NCBI RefSeq assembly: GCF_003852235.1
Contig: NZ_CP027732.1
Span: 4,340,001 to 4,404,000 of the forward strand
DNA: 64,000 nucleotides
Source: Pseudomonas sp. R4-35-07
Lineage (GTDB): Bacteria; Pseudomonadota; Gammaproteobacteria; Pseudomonadales; Pseudomonadaceae
Direction: 5' to 3'
This document shows, piece by piece, positions 25,542-35,350 of this stretch (within the stretch, counting starts at the first letter, position 1; every line of letters starts with the position of its first letter). A model generated the notes under the pieces. The model was not told the DNA's origin, did not search any database, and worked only from the letters and a program-made list of their open reading frames with translations. A program made the position numbers and the translations under genes.

Positions 25542-26663
25542 TCATTGCGGGCTTTGCGGGGCGCTGGTGTCCGGCGCAGGCTCTGCCGGTACGTCAACCG
25601 GTGGCACCGCGTCGTCCAGCGGCTTGACCGCCGGTGCCGGGCTGGAACGGTAATCGGCACGGCGCTTGAGTTGAAACTCACGCACGGCGGCATTATGCGC
25701 ATCCAGGTCATCCGAGAAAATATGGCTGCCATCGCCACGGGCGACGAAATACAGGCTGCTGCCCGGCACCGGGTTCAGTGCGGCATGAATCGCCTCGCGG
25801 CCGACCATGGCGATGGGTGTCGGCGGCAGGCCGGCGATCATGTAGGTGTTGTAGGGGTTGGCTTCCTTGAGATGGGCGCGGGTCAACTTGCCGTTGTAGC
25901 GCTCACCCAGGCCGTAGATCACCGTGGGATCGGTCTGCAACATCATGCCCATCTTCAGGCGACGCACGAACACACCGGCAATTTGCCCGCGCTCTTCGGG
26001 CACACCGGTCTCCTTTTCTACAAGAGAGGCCATGATCAGCGCTTGATAAGGCTCAGTGTAAGGCGCATCAGGCGCGCGCTTGCTCCACTCCTGGGCCAGT
26101 ACATCATCGAGGCGGTTGTAGGCCTTCTTCAGGAATTCGACATCGGTCATGCCGCGCACGAAACGGTAGGTGTCGGGAAAGAAGCGGCCTTCAGGGAACA
26201 CGCCAGGATGGCCGAGCTTGTCCATCACTTCGCTGTCACTCAGGCCCGAGAGGCTCTGCACGATCTTGTCATGCTTAGCCAGGGCCGAGCGTACCTGGCG
26301 AAAGTTCCACCCCTCCACCAGGGTCAGGCTGTATTGCACCACTTCCCCACGCTGCCACAGGCCGATCAGGCCTTCGGCGGTCATGCCTGGGGTCATCCGG
26401 TATTCGCCGCTGTGCAGCGGCTGGCCCTCGAGGTTGAAACGCCAATAAAGACGCAGCCAGAAGGCACCGTCGAGCACGCCATCGGCTTCCAGACGATTGA
26501 AGGTGCCAGTGGGCGTCGCCCCTGTCGGCACATCGAGCAATTGCTCCTGGGTCAAATGCAACGGCTGTTTCAAGGCAGCGTTGTATTTCCAGGCGCAAAA
26601 GCCCGCCAGCAAAGCCGCCGAGCACACACCGATCAGCAGCAGTACAACCAGTTTTCGTATCAC
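25542..26663 (-). CDS. mltG: endolytic murein transglycosylase MltG
   Basis: 373 residues. One N-terminal transmembrane segment (residues 5-25) anchors the YceG/MltG domain in the periplasm. The catalytic glutamate is in SLVEKETGVPEER, and the family's ends GLPPTPIAMVGREAI and NPVPGSSLYFVARGDGSHIFS (read in parts) are present. It cleaves nascent glycan strands and sets their length. The C-terminal 40 residues are Pro/Ala-rich and probably disordered. The gene directly abuts pabC. Confidence 0.95.
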   Translation of the reverse strand: MIRKLVVLLLIGVCSAALLAGFCAWKYNAALKQPLHLTQEQLLDVPTGATPTGTFNRLEADGVLDGAFWLRLYWRFNLEGQPLHSGEYRMTPGMTAEGLIGLWQRGEVVQYSLTLVEGWNFRQVRSALAKHDKIVQSLSGLSDSEVMDKLGHPGVFPEGRFFPDTYRFVRGMTDVEFLKKAYNRLDDVLAQEWSKRAPDAPYTEPYQALIMASLVEKETGVPEERGQIAGVFVRRLKMGMMLQTDPTVIYGLGERYNGKLTRAHLKEANPYNTYMIAGLPPTPIAMVGREAIHAALNPVPGSSLYFVARGDGSHIFSDDLDAHNAAVREFQLKRRADYRSSPAPAVKPLDDAVPPVDVPAEPAPDTSAPQSPQ

Positions 26664-27479
26664 TCAAATATCCAATAGCGCGCGAACAATGCCCTGCAGT
26701 TTACGGGTGAGCGGGCCAACCGACCAGCTCATCCCAGCGCACTCGCATACCGGCCAGATGCCATAAACGCTGTTGCACACAAAGACTTCGTCGGCCTGCT
26801 GCAACTGTTCGAGGCTGATGTCGGCCACAGCCACCGGGACGCCCAGCACTTGCGCCTGGGCCAGGAGTTCGGCGCGCATCACGCCGGCAACGCCGCAACG
26901 CTTCAGATCAGCGGTTAGTAACAAGCCGTTGCGCACCAGGAACAGGTTGCTGAACACACCTTCGATGACACGACCGGACGTATCCAGCATCAAGCCTTCG
27001 GCATGCTCGGCATCCCGCCATTCGGCGCGGGCGATCACCTGCTCAAGGCGGTTGAGGTGTTTGAGCCCGGCCAGCATCGGTTGTTCGGCCAAGCGGGTGA
27101 CACACGCAAACAGGCGGATGCCGTCGGTTCCATGAGTTTCGGGATAAGCGGCAGGCGGACTGCCCTGCAAGATACGGCGCGCAGCGGCCTCGGGGTCGAT
27201 GCCATAACCGCGCTGGCTGTCGCCACGGGTCAGGATCAACTTGAGCACGCCATCGCCAAGGGCTGTGGCATAGGCCAGCACCTCGCTACGGACCAGCCCG
27301 TGATCTACGGCTAACCCGAGGCGCCTGCAGCCCTCATGGAGGCGCTGCAGATGGCGGTCAAGCAGCACCGGCTGCCCGGCCTTGACCGCGATGGTTTCAA
27401 ACACCCCATCGCCATACGCCAGGCCGCGATCTTTCAGGGGCACGCTGTCCGCTGGCTGACCGTCGACCCAGCTGTGCAT
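26664..27479 (-). CDS. pabC: aminodeoxychorismate lyase
   Basis: 271 residues from [12 protein letters not shown]; the extra 40 upstream codons of the frame overlap fabF and are discarded. This PLP fold-IV enzyme converts aminodeoxychorismate to p-aminobenzoate for folate. Visible: RGLAYGDGVFETI near the start, GLKHLNRLEQVIARAEW with the PLP lysine, and EGLMLDTSGRVIEGVFSNLF, read in parts. Its ATG overlaps the fabF stop by one base (TGATG), so it is coupled to fatty-acid genes, as in many gammaproteobacteria. Confidence 0.95.
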   Translation of the reverse strand: MHSWVDGQPADSVPLKDRGLAYGDGVFETIAVKAGQPVLLDRHLQRLHEGCRRLGLAVDHGLVRSEVLAYATALGDGVLKLILTRGDSQRGYGIDPEAAARRILQGSPPAAYPETHGTDGIRLFACVTRLAEQPMLAGLKHLNRLEQVIARAEWRDAEHAEGLMLDTSGRVIEGVFSNLFLVRNGLLLTADLKRCGVAGVMRAELLAQAQVLGVPVAVADISLEQLQQADEVFVCNSVYGIWPVCECAGMSWSVGPLTRKLQGIVRALLDI

Positions 27480-28723
27480 CACTCGGCGAACCGGCGGAAC
27501 ACCAGCGAGCCGTTGGTGCCACCAAAACCGAACGAGTTGGAGATCACCACGTCGATCGGCATCGGTTGCGCTTCGTGAGGCACGAAGTTCAGGTCGCAAC
27601 CTTCGTCCGGCTCATCAAGGTTGATGGTCGGCGGAGCGACCTGGTCCTTGATGGCCATGACACTGAAGATCGCCTCGACCGCGCCCGCCGCGCCCAGCAG
27701 ATGGCCGGTCATGGACTTGGTGGAGCTGACGGCCAGCTTATAGGCATGCTCGCCGAACACCGACTTGATGGCCTCGGCTTCCGCCAGGTCGCCGGTCGGC
27801 GTCGAAGTGCCATGGGCGTTGATGTACTGCACCTGGTCCGCGTTGACCTTCGCATCGCGCAAGGCGTTGGTGATGCAACGCGCGGCACCGGCACCGTCGG
27901 CCGGTGGCGAGGTCATGTGGTAGGCGTCGCCGCTCATGCCAAAGCCGATCAGCTCGGCATAGATGGTGGCACCGCGCGCCTTGGCATGCTCCAACTCTTC
28001 CAGCACCAGGGCGCCGGCACCGTCGGACAGTACGAAACCGTCGCGGCCTTTGTCCCACGGACGGCTGGCACGGGTCGGTTCGTCGTTGCGGGTCGACAGC
28101 GCACGGGACGCGCCGAAGCCGCCCATGCCCAGGCCGCAGGCGGCCATCTCGGCGCCGCCGGCGATCATCACGTCGGCTTCATCGTAGGCGATATTGCGCG
28201 CCGCCATGCCGATGCAGTGGGTGCCCGTGGTGCACGCCGTTGCGATGGCGTAATTAGGCCCCTGTGCGCCCAGGTGGATCGACAGGAAACCGGAAATCAT
28301 ATTGATGATCGAGCCCGGCACGAAGAACGGTGAAATTCGACGGGGGCCGGAATCGTGCAGCGTGCGGCTGGTTTCTTCGATATTGGTCAGGCCACCAATA
28401 CCCGAACCCATGGCCACGCCGATGCGCTCACGGTTGGCGTCGGTGACCTCCAGGCCGGCATTACGCACCGCCTGAAAACCGGCTGCCAGGCCGTACTGAA
28501 TGAACAGGTCGAGCTTGCGGGATTCCTTGATCGAGAGGTATTCCTCGACATTGAAACCCTTTACCGAGCCGCCAAAACGGGTGGAATAGGCAGAAAGGTC
28601 CGTGTGTTCGATCAGACCGATACCACTGTGGCCAGCCAGAATGCCCTGCCAACTGCTTGGCACATCCGTGCCCAGTGGCGACAACATACCCATACCGGTG
28701 ACTACGACGCGTCTACGCGACAC
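27479..28723 (-). CDS. fabF: 3-oxoacyl-ACP synthase II
   Basis: 414 residues, the usual KASII length. It elongates acyl-ACP with malonyl-ACP. The active-site Cys is in [11 protein letters not shown], with the two histidines in NAHGTSTP and [13 protein letters not shown]. The C-terminal [12 protein letters not shown] glycine-rich motif is present. It lies 128 bp after acpP, with a stem-loop in between that may lower readthrough from the abundant acpP transcript. Confidence 0.97.
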   Translation of the reverse strand: MSRRRVVVTGMGMLSPLGTDVPSSWQGILAGHSGIGLIEHTDLSAYSTRFGGSVKGFNVEEYLSIKESRKLDLFIQYGLAAGFQAVRNAGLEVTDANRERIGVAMGSGIGGLTNIEETSRTLHDSGPRRISPFFVPGSIINMISGFLSIHLGAQGPNYAIATACTTGTHCIGMAARNIAYDEADVMIAGGAEMAACGLGMGGFGASRALSTRNDEPTRASRPWDKGRDGFVLSDGAGALVLEELEHAKARGATIYAELIGFGMSGDAYHMTSPPADGAGAARCITNALRDAKVNADQVQYINAHGTSTPTGDLAEAEAIKSVFGEHAYKLAVSSTKSMTGHLLGAAGAVEAIFSVMAIKDQVAPPTINLDEPDEGCDLNFVPHEAQPMPIDVVISNSFGFGGTNGSLVFRRFAE

Positions 28724-28786
28724 AGCACTCTCCTTTTTCTAATGACGACACTCTGCTTCGCAGCGTACTTTTCGTCACCGCTTAAA

Positions 28787-28822
28787 GAAAAAACCGCACG
28801 CCGTTACAGCAGTGCGGTTTTT
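28787..28822 (-). terminator. terminator/attenuator between acpP and fabF
   Basis: AAAACCGCAC pairs with GTGCGGTTTT around a 12-nt loop, with A and T runs on both sides, so it works on either strand. On the minus strand it follows acpP by 30 bp. Partial termination here would make acpP mRNA more abundant than fabF mRNA. Confidence 0.8.
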
Positions 28823-28851
28823 CCCTGACAGCAAGCGACGACTACAAACTA

Positions 28852-29088
28852 TTACGCCTGGTGGGCAGTAACGTAGTCGATAGCAGCTTGAACAGTAGTG
28901 ATTTTTTCAGCTTCTTCGTCCGGGATTTCGGTCTCGAATTCCTCTTCCAGAGCCATCACCAGCTCAACGGTGTCAAGGGAATCGGCACCCAGGTCTTCTA
29001 CGAAGGAAGCAGTGTTGGTCACTTCTTCTTCTTTGACGCCCAGTTGCTCGGCAACGATTTTCTTGACGCGCTCTTCGATGGTGCTCAT
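28852..29088 (-). CDS. acpP: acyl carrier protein
   Basis: 78 residues, very acidic, the standard AcpP. The phosphopantetheine attachment Ser is in [12 protein letters not shown]. It carries growing acyl chains to FabD, FabG, FabF and the PlsX/phospholipid enzymes encoded around it. It is preceded by a 190-bp AT-rich spacer after fabG that probably holds its own promoter, and followed by the attenuator-like stem. Confidence 0.98.
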   Translation of the reverse strand: MSTIEERVKKIVAEQLGVKEEEVTNTASFVEDLGADSLDTVELVMALEEEFETEIPDEEAEKITTVQAAIDYVTAHQA

Positions 29089-29279
29089 ACCTTGTTTAAC
29101 TCCTAATGGACAAATTCAGGCAGCTGGCCAGTGGGTAAGTGTATAGAAAGCCATTTCAGCTTTTCAACTGAAAGCTTCACCCTGTACCCGCCCTGCCACC
29201 TGCCTATAAATTAAGTTGCAGCTTTATAACGGATTTTAGACAGCTCGTATGACATATTTTTGAAGCGATCCGTCACAAT

Positions 29280-30023
29280 TTAACTCATGTACATCCCGCC
29301 GTTCACTGGAATTGTAGCCCCAGTCACGTATGCCGCACCGTCGGATGCCAGGAAAGTGACCACATTCGCGATCTCTTGAGCCTGGCCCAGACGGCCCAGC
29401 GGAATCTGCGTCAGCAAGGCTTCACGCTGTGCTTCCGGCAGTTCGCGGGTCATATCGGTGTCGATGAACCCTGGAGCCACCGAGTTTACCGTAATCGACC
29501 GCGAACCGACTTCACGCGCCAGTGCACGGCTGAAACCTTCCAGACCGGCCTTGGCGGAGGCGTAGTTTACTTGGCCGGCGTTGCCCATGGCACCCACTAC
29601 GGAGCCAATATTGATAATTCGGCCCCAACGCGCCTTGGTCATGCCGCGCAAAACGCCCTTGGACAGGCGGAACAGACTGTTCAGGTTGGTATCGACTACG
29701 TCGTACCATTCGTCGTCTTTCATGCGCATCATCAGGTTATCGCGGGTGATACCGGCATTGTTCACCAGAATCGACGGCGCACCGAACTGAGCGGTGATCT
29801 CGGCCAGCACAGCCGCCACGGACGCATCACTGGTCACATTCAGCTCAAGGCCGGTGCCCTGCACGCCGTTTTCCTTGAGGGTCGCGGCAATACGCTCGGC
29901 GCCCGAAGCGGAAGTGGCGGTGCCGATCACAACGGCGCCCTGACGGCCCAGCTCCAGGGCGATGGCCTGGCCGATGCCACGGCTTGCGCCGGTAACCAGT
30001 GCAACTTTACCTTGCAGACTCAT
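29280..30023 (-). CDS. fabG: 3-oxoacyl-ACP reductase
   Basis: 247 residues from ATG MSLQGKVAL, preceded by AGGAG; seven extra frame codons upstream are not used. Short-chain dehydrogenase with NADPH site TGASRGIGQA, NNAGIT, Ser in NIGSVVGAMG and catalytic YASAKAG. The C-terminus ITVNSVAPGFIDTDMT and NGGMYM are typical FabG. It lies 29 bp after fabD. Confidence 0.97.
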   Translation of the reverse strand: MSLQGKVALVTGASRGIGQAIALELGRQGAVVIGTATSASGAERIAATLKENGVQGTGLELNVTSDASVAAVLAEITAQFGAPSILVNNAGITRDNLMMRMKDDEWYDVVDTNLNSLFRLSKGVLRGMTKARWGRIINIGSVVGAMGNAGQVNYASAKAGLEGFSRALAREVGSRSITVNSVAPGFIDTDMTRELPEAQREALLTQIPLGRLGQAQEIANVVTFLASDGAAYVTGATIPVNGGMYMS

Positions 30024-30052
30024 GCAGGCTTCTCCTAAGTACAAAATCGGGA

Positions 30053-30997
30053 TTAAGCGTTCAGGCCAGTGCCGCGAGCGGCAGCGAAGGCTTCAGGGGT
30101 ATTGAGGTTGGCAGTCGACACACCGTCGGCGCAGCGCTTGTTCAGGCCGGCCAGGACTTTGCCCGGACCGCACTCGACCAGCTCGGTGGCGCCGTTGGCG
30201 GCCAGGGTCTGCACCGATTCCACCCAGCGTACCGGCTTGTAGAGCTGCTCCAGCAGGTCGCGCTTGAGGGTGTCCAGGTCAGGGGCAACCGCCGCGCTGA
30301 CGTTCTGCACCAGCGGGATCTGCGGCGCCTGCCAGTTGATGGCAGCGATAGACTCGGCAAAACGCTCGGCGGCCGGGCGCATCAGTTCGCAGTGGGACGG
30401 CACGCTGACCGGCAACGGCAGCGCACGCTTGGCGCCACGCGCCTTGCAGCCTTCGATGGCGCGTTCGACCGCCGCCTTGGCACCGGCAATGACCACTTGG
30501 CCAGGGGAGTTGAAGTTGACCGCGCTGACCACTTCGCCCTGGGCCGCTTCGGCACAGGCTTCGATCACCACGGCGTCGTCCAGGCCCAGGATAGCGGCCA
30601 TGCCGCCCTGCCCGGCCGGAACGGCTTCCTGCATCAATTGGCCACGACGCTCGACCAGCTTGACCGCTTCAGCGAGGGTCAGGCTGCCCGCCGCGACCAG
30701 CGCGCTGTATTCGCCCAGGCTGTGGCCGGCAACGAACGCCGGGCGCGCGCCGCCTTCGGCCAGCCACAAGCGCCACAGGGCGATCGAAGCGGTCAGGATG
30801 GCCGGCTGGGTCTTATCGGTTTGATTGAGTTGCTCTTCCGGCCCCTGCTGGGTCAACGCCCACAGGTCGTAACCCAGTGCGTCGGAAGCTTCCTTGAAGG
30901 TGTCCAGGATCAGCGGGTATTGCGCGCCCAGCTCGGCCAACATGCCGAGGGACTGCGAACCCTGCCCTGGAAAGACGAATGCGAGGGATGTAGACAT
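30053..30997 (-). CDS. fabD: malonyl-CoA:ACP transacylase
   Basis: 314 residues. It moves malonyl from CoA to ACP. FPGQGSQ near the N-terminus, the nucleophile elbow GHSLGEYSALVAAG, and the His motif VSVPSHCELM are all present. Upstream, 126 bp without a gene separate it from plsX and may hold a promoter. Confidence 0.97.
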   Translation of the reverse strand: MSTSLAFVFPGQGSQSLGMLAELGAQYPLILDTFKEASDALGYDLWALTQQGPEEQLNQTDKTQPAILTASIALWRLWLAEGGARPAFVAGHSLGEYSALVAAGSLTLAEAVKLVERRGQLMQEAVPAGQGGMAAILGLDDAVVIEACAEAAQGEVVSAVNFNSPGQVVIAGAKAAVERAIEGCKARGAKRALPLPVSVPSHCELMRPAAERFAESIAAINWQAPQIPLVQNVSAAVAPDLDTLKRDLLEQLYKPVRWVESVQTLAANGATELVECGPGKVLAGLNKRCADGVSTANLNTPEAFAAARGTGLNA

Positions 30998-31123
30998 GTA
31001 ACAAGCCCCTAATGATCTTGTCGTCGGAAAGAGGCGCCCCTACGGTGGGAGCGCACGAAACTGACAGATTGGATGGTCAATTGAACTGGCCGGTCACATT
31101 TAAGCACTCCCGGGCCAATTCGC

Positions 31124-32134
31124 CTAAGGCAACAGATCCTCGAGACGGCCGTGCAAACGTTGCGGCAGGTTTTCCTGAATCTCGATCACGGCCCGCGCAA
31201 TGGCACTTTGAAAACCTTCCACACCAGCCGAACCGTGGCTTTTCACCACAATGCCCTGCAAACCCAGAAAACTCGCGCCATTGTGCCTGGCCGGGGCCAG
31301 GTCGGCCTGCAGACGGCGCATCAATGGCAGCGCCAGGGCGCCAACAGCCCGCGACACCAGATTCTGTTTGAACAGCGCTTCGATGCGCGTGGCGATCATG
31401 GTCGCCAGGCCTTCGCTGGATTTGAGCAGGATATTGCCGACGAACCCGTCGCACACCACCACATCCGCTTCGCCCCGGTACAAACCGTCACCTTCGACAA
31501 AACCGATGTAGTTCAAGCCTCGCGCGCCCTGCAGCAACGCAGCGGCGAGCTTGACCTGCTGGTTGCCCTTGATGTCTTCGGTGCCGATGTTCAGCAAGGC
31601 CACGCGTGGCCGTACCACGCCCAGCGCTTCGGCCGCCACCGAGCCCATCACGGCGAACTGGAACAGGTGCTCGGCACTGCAGTCGACGTTCGCCCCCAGG
31701 TCCAGCAACTGGCAATAACCTTTCTGCGTCGGAATCGCCGCCACCATCGCCGGCCGGTCGATGCCCGGCAGCGTCTTGAGCACATGCCGCGACAAGGCCA
31801 TCAGCGCGCCCGTATTGCCGGCGCTGACACAGGCCTGCACCTTGCCGTCGCGCAACATTTCCAACGCCACGCGCATGGATGAGTCGGGCTTGCCGCGCAG
31901 GGCCGCTGCCGGCTTTTCGTCCATGGTGATGGCTTCGCTGGCCGCTGTAACCGTCAGGCGCGCGCGATCCACCGCCGGATGGCTGGCAATCAGTTCTTCA
32001 AGTAGGGAGGGTTGACCGACGAGGGTCAGGTGCAGCGAGGGCGTTGCAGACAGGCTGGCAATGCAGGCCTGAACAATGCTGCGGGGACCGAAGTCCCCGC
32101 CCATTGCGTCAATCGCGATGACTTGAGCAGACAA
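31124..32134 (-). CDS. plsX: phosphate acyltransferase PlsX
   Basis: 336 residues. PlsX makes acyl-phosphate from acyl-ACP for phospholipid synthesis, as a peripheral membrane enzyme. [10 protein letters not shown] at the N-terminus, SAGNTGALM in the middle and [16 protein letters not shown] toward the C-terminus are family signatures. The start is 4 bp after the rpmF stop, matching the common rpmF-plsX-fab order. Confidence 0.97.
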   Translation of the reverse strand: MSAQVIAIDAMGGDFGPRSIVQACIASLSATPSLHLTLVGQPSLLEELIASHPAVDRARLTVTAASEAITMDEKPAAALRGKPDSSMRVALEMLRDGKVQACVSAGNTGALMALSRHVLKTLPGIDRPAMVAAIPTQKGYCQLLDLGANVDCSAEHLFQFAVMGSVAAEALGVVRPRVALLNIGTEDIKGNQQVKLAAALLQGARGLNYIGFVEGDGLYRGEADVVVCDGFVGNILLKSSEGLATMIATRIEALFKQNLVSRAVGALALPLMRRLQADLAPARHNGASFLGLQGIVVKSHGSAGVEGFQSAIARAVIEIQENLPQRLHGRLEDLLP

Positions 32135-32138
32135 GTGA

Positions 32139-32321
32139 TTACTCGTCAGCGCCCTTGTCGATCACTTTACGGCCACGGTATACGCCTTCTGGCGATACGT
32201 GGTGACGCAGGTGAATTTCACCGGTGGTTTTTTCTACAGACAGAGTGCTTGCCGTCAGGGCATCGTGCGAACGACGCATGTCACGGGCAGAGCGGGATTT
32301 TTTGTTCTGCTGAACAGCCAT
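32139..32321 (-). CDS. rpmF: 50S ribosomal protein L32
   Basis: 60 residues, highly basic: [20 protein letters not shown] at the start and a [15 protein letters not shown] end typical of gammaproteobacterial L32. The four-Cys zinc module found in some phyla is absent, which is normal here. It is between yceD and plsX, with 13 bp to yceD. Confidence 0.98.
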   Translation of the reverse strand: MAVQQNKKSRSARDMRRSHDALTASTLSVEKTTGEIHLRHHVSPEGVYRGRKVIDKGADE

Positions 32322-32334
32322 AATTGATTAACTC

Positions 32335-32865
32335 CTAAACGTTTGGGTCACGCTTTAACTGCGCCAATACACTGAACGGGTTGGACCGCGTTACCTCGTC
32401 CTCGCTCGGTTCGGGCTCGTCATCGAGACCCGCCGGCTGCTGGCATTCTTCCGGATGATGAGCAGGCACAATGGGCAAGGCGAGCAAAAGCTCCTCCTCG
32501 ATCAGTGCATGCAGATCCAAAGGATCTTCGCCCAGTTCCAGCACGTCATAACCTTTCGGCAACGACTGGGTATTCGCACCCTCCTTCACCACGGCATAAC
32601 TGCATTCGCTGTGGATCGGCAGGGTGACCAGCTCAAGACAACGCTGGCAAACCATCTTGACTTCGGTGTCGATAAAACTGTGGATCACCACAGACTTACG
32701 TTCATCTCGTTCAAAAACGAATTTGGCCTGGACCGCACCGACAGTGTCGGAAAGCGAGTCGCAGAGTCTCTCCAAATCGGCCAGCGGCAATTCACCTTGA
32801 AGGGAAGTGCCACGATCAGCCAATTTGCGCGGGTCAACGTGAGGTGGAATCGGGTCATTCAACAT
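32335..32865 (-). CDS. yceD: YceD/DUF177 protein
   Basis: 176 residues from ATG MLNDPIPP; the frame extends eight codons further but these overlap the spacer. DUF177 proteins are encoded next to rpmF and are linked to 23S rRNA accumulation. The conserved CQRCLE motif near residue 85 and an acidic C-terminal half (ALIEEELLLALPIVPAH, then a Glu/Asp-rich tail ending NPFSVLAQLK) are visible. Upstream 105 bp separate it from the divergent maf. Confidence 0.93.
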   Translation of the reverse strand: MLNDPIPPHVDPRKLADRGTSLQGELPLADLERLCDSLSDTVGAVQAKFVFERDERKSVVIHSFIDTEVKMVCQRCLELVTLPIHSECSYAVVKEGANTQSLPKGYDVLELGEDPLDLHALIEEELLLALPIVPAHHPEECQQPAGLDDEPEPSEDEVTRSNPFSVLAQLKRDPNV

Positions 32866-32970
32866 AGGCGCAGCATTATAGGGATGCACCCAGCCATGTC
32901 AAAGGAAATTCAGCCCTGTGCGTCAGCCGGTCACGCCGCTAGAATCTGCGGCTGCCTTGAGGAGACGTCC

Positions 32971-33549
32971 ATGCTGCCTTTATTACTTGCGTCCAGCTCG
33001 GTTTATCGCCGGGAATTACTGAGCCGCCTGCACTTGCCGTTCACCTGCGGCGCACCGGATATCGATGAAAGCCATCGCCCGGATGAATCCGCTATTGAGC
33101 TGGTCAAGCGCCTGGCCGAAGAGAAAGCGCGCGCCCTCGCCGCCAGCCATCCCAGGCACCTGATCATCGGCTCGGATCAGGTGGCTGCGCTTGAAGGACG
33201 GATTATCGGCAAGCCGCACACCTTCGAAAATGCCCGCGAACAATTGCTGGCAGCCAGCGGCAAGCGTGTGAGCTTCCTCACCGGACTGGCGCTGCTCAAT
33301 AGCGATACCGGGCACTGCCAGGTCGACTGCATCCCTTTCACGGTGCACATGCGCGAACTGAGCGTTGAACGCATCGAACGCTACCTGCGGATCGAGCAGC
33401 CGTATGACTGTGCGGGCAGCTTCAAGGCCGAAGGCCTGGGCGTGAGCCTGTTCCAGAGCACCGAAGGGCCGGATGCGACCAGCCTTGTGGGCCTGCCGTT
33501 GATTCGCCTGGTAGACATGCTGCTGGCCCAAGGTGTGCACATTCCCTGA
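32971..33549 (+). CDS. Maf/YceF-type nucleotide pyrophosphatase
   Basis: 192 residues from ATG MLPLLLASSS with GAGGAG 8 nt upstream; the much longer open frame starting at 32455 is antisense to yceD and rejected. It belongs to the Maf family, YceF (Maf-2) branch, that hydrolyses modified NTPs such as 7-methyl-GTP. The LLLASSSVYRRELL start, the ESHRPDE and GSDQVA motifs and the C-terminal GPDATSLVGLPL are characteristic. It is divergent from yceD. Confidence 0.93.
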   Translation: MLPLLLASSSVYRRELLSRLHLPFTCGAPDIDESHRPDESAIELVKRLAEEKARALAASHPRHLIIGSDQVAALEGRIIGKPHTFENAREQLLAASGKRVSFLTGLALLNSDTGHCQVDCIPFTVHMRELSVERIERYLRIEQPYDCAGSFKAEGLGVSLFQSTEGPDATSLVGLPLIRLVDMLLAQGVHIP

Positions 33550-33564
33550 GAGCAATGCAGATCC

Positions 33565-33660
33565 AAATGTGGGAGGGGGCTTGCCCCCGATGACGGTGTC
33601 TCAGCTATAGATAAGCTGACTGGTCCACCGCTATCGGGGGCAAGCCCCCTCCCACATTTT
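33565..33660. repeat. REPIN (inverted REP pair)
   Basis: Inverted REP pair, ends AAATGTGGGAGG and CCTCCCACATTTT. It lies between the convergent 3' ends of maf and sppA. Confidence 0.9.
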
Positions 33661-33682
33661 GATCTACAGCTGCCTTGAGCTA

Positions 33683-34666
33683 TCAGCGCAGGGTCGGGCT
33701 CTGGAAGCCCATGTACAGGGCCAGCTTCTCAGCCACGCTGGCGCCGAGCTTCTTGGAGAAGCGGTCAAACGGCGATTCCTCAACCGTAAAATCCACCAAC
33801 TCCTTCTCGCCAATCACATCTCGCGCCACTGAACTGGCACTGCCCAGGCCGTCGATCAAGCCCAGCGGCAGCGCTTGCTCACCCGACCACACGAGGCCGG
33901 AGAACAGCTCTGGATGGTCCTTGTCCTTGAGCCGATCGCCGCGCCCTTGCTTGACGCTGGCAATGAACTGACGATGGGTGGTATCGAGCACGCCCTGCCA
34001 GAACTGGGTTTCATCGGCCTTTTGCGGCTGGAACGGGTCGAGGAACGCCTTATGCTCCCCCGACGTGTAGGTGCGACGCTCCACGCCCAGCTTCTCCATG
34101 GTGCCGACAAAACCGTAGCCGGCCGCTGTCACGCCAATGGAGCCGACCAGGCTGGCCTTGTCCGCATAGATCTGGTCGGCGGCGCTGGCGATGTAATAGG
34201 CACCCGAGGCCCCCAGGTCCGAGATCACCGCATAAAGCCTGGTATCTGGATGCAGGGCGCGCAGACGGCGGATCTCGTCATACACATAACCCGACTGCAC
34301 CGGGCTGCCACCGGGGCTATTGATGCGCAGGACCACGCCTTTGACCTTGGGGTCTTCGAACGCGGCGCGCAGGCTGCTGACGATATTGTCGGCGCTGGCG
34401 GGCTCCTTGTCGGCGATCACCCCGCGCACTTCGATCAAGGCGGTGTAGTGGCTGCCACGGGTGGCGCTTTTTTCCATGTCCATCAGCGGGCTGAACAACG
34501 CCAGCATGCCCAGCAAGTACACGAAGGTCAGCAGCTTGAAGAAAATCCCCCAACGCCGCGAACGACGCTGCTCCTGCACGCTGGCCAACAAGGTCTTTTC
34601 CAGCAACTTCCAGCTTTTGTCGTCGCTGCTATCGGCCTTTTCAGGCGCTTTCCACTCGTCACTCAT
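33683..34666 (-). CDS. sppA: S49-family signal peptide peptidase
   Basis: 327 residues, single-domain SppA/SohB-like. A transmembrane segment spans about residues 45-65; the catalytic Ser is in DLGASGAYYIASAAD and the oxyanion/Lys region includes NSPGGSPVQSGYVYDEI. It degrades cleaved signal peptides in the membrane. It is followed, 21 bp upstream in the genome, by the HAD gene on the same strand, forming an operon with HAD and rluC. Confidence 0.92.
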   Translation of the reverse strand: MSDEWKAPEKADSSDDKSWKLLEKTLLASVQEQRRSRRWGIFFKLLTFVYLLGMLALFSPLMDMEKSATRGSHYTALIEVRGVIADKEPASADNIVSSLRAAFEDPKVKGVVLRINSPGGSPVQSGYVYDEIRRLRALHPDTRLYAVISDLGASGAYYIASAADQIYADKASLVGSIGVTAAGYGFVGTMEKLGVERRTYTSGEHKAFLDPFQPQKADETQFWQGVLDTTHRQFIASVKQGRGDRLKDKDHPELFSGLVWSGEQALPLGLIDGLGSASSVARDVIGEKELVDFTVEESPFDRFSKKLGASVAEKLALYMGFQSPTLR

Positions 34667-34687
34667 GCCATTAACCCCAGCAAAGAC

Positions 34688-35350
34688 TTATTGAGCCCGA
34701 CCGAGCCAGGCCTGCAGTTCAGAAAAATGATCGATCGTCAGCCTGGGCTCATATTGCTGCAAGGCTTCGGCCGCCTGGGCGCCGTAGCTGACCGCCACGC
34801 TGTCCATGCCCGCATTGCGCGCCATCATCAGGTCGAAGGACGCGTCCCCCACCATCAGTGCCTTGCGCGGCGCTACCCCGCAGTGAGCCAGGATCTGCTC
34901 CAGCATCAGAGGATGGGGTTTGCTGGCGGTTTCATCCGCGGCACGGGTGATGTCGAAATAATCGTCCCAGCCATGTGCCTTGAGCACGCGGTCGAGCCCG
35001 CGCCGGGCCTTGCCGGTGGCCACGGCGAGGTAATAGCCCTGGGCACGGAACGCTTCCAGGGACTGCCTCACACCGTCGAACAGCGGGGAAGGCTCGGCCT
35101 CCAGGGCGATGTAGTGATCCGCGTAGTGCTGTCGAAACGCGATCAGTTGCGAGTCGTCGATCTGCGGGTACAGGGTGCGGATGGCCTCAGGCAAGCCCAG
35201 GCCGATGATGCCCTTGACCTCAAGGTCGCTGCACGGCTCGAAGCCGGAACGGGTCGAGGCCGTGTGCATCGACTCGACAATCCGCCCTATGGAGTTGGCC
35301 AGCGTTCCATCCCAATCGAAGATCAGCAGCTTGTAATCAAGGCGCGACAC
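34688..35350 (-). CDS. HAD-superfamily phosphatase (phosphoglycolate phosphatase-like)
   Basis: 220 residues. HAD motif I is [10 protein letters not shown] with the nucleophile Asp; motif II is VATGKARRG and the C-terminal motif IV is [16 protein letters not shown]. It resembles Gph/PGP-type enzymes. By position it matches PA2974. It overlaps the rluC 3' end by 14 bp, so both are translated from one transcript. The natural substrate is unknown. Confidence 0.9.
   Translation of the reverse strand: MSRLDYKLLIFDWDGTLANSIGRIVESMHTASTRSGFEPCSDLEVKGIIGLGLPEAIRTLYPQIDDSQLIAFRQHYADHYIALEAEPSPLFDGVRQSLEAFRAQGYYLAVATGKARRGLDRVLKAHGWDDYFDITRAADETASKPHPLMLEQILAHCGVAPRKALMVGDASFDLMMARNAGMDSVAVSYGAQAAEALQQYEPRLTIDHFSELQAWLGRAQ

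Noticed and set aside
32455..32970. Upstream extension of the maf frame
   Set aside because: It is antisense to yceD; the ribosome site and family alignment favour ATG at 32971.
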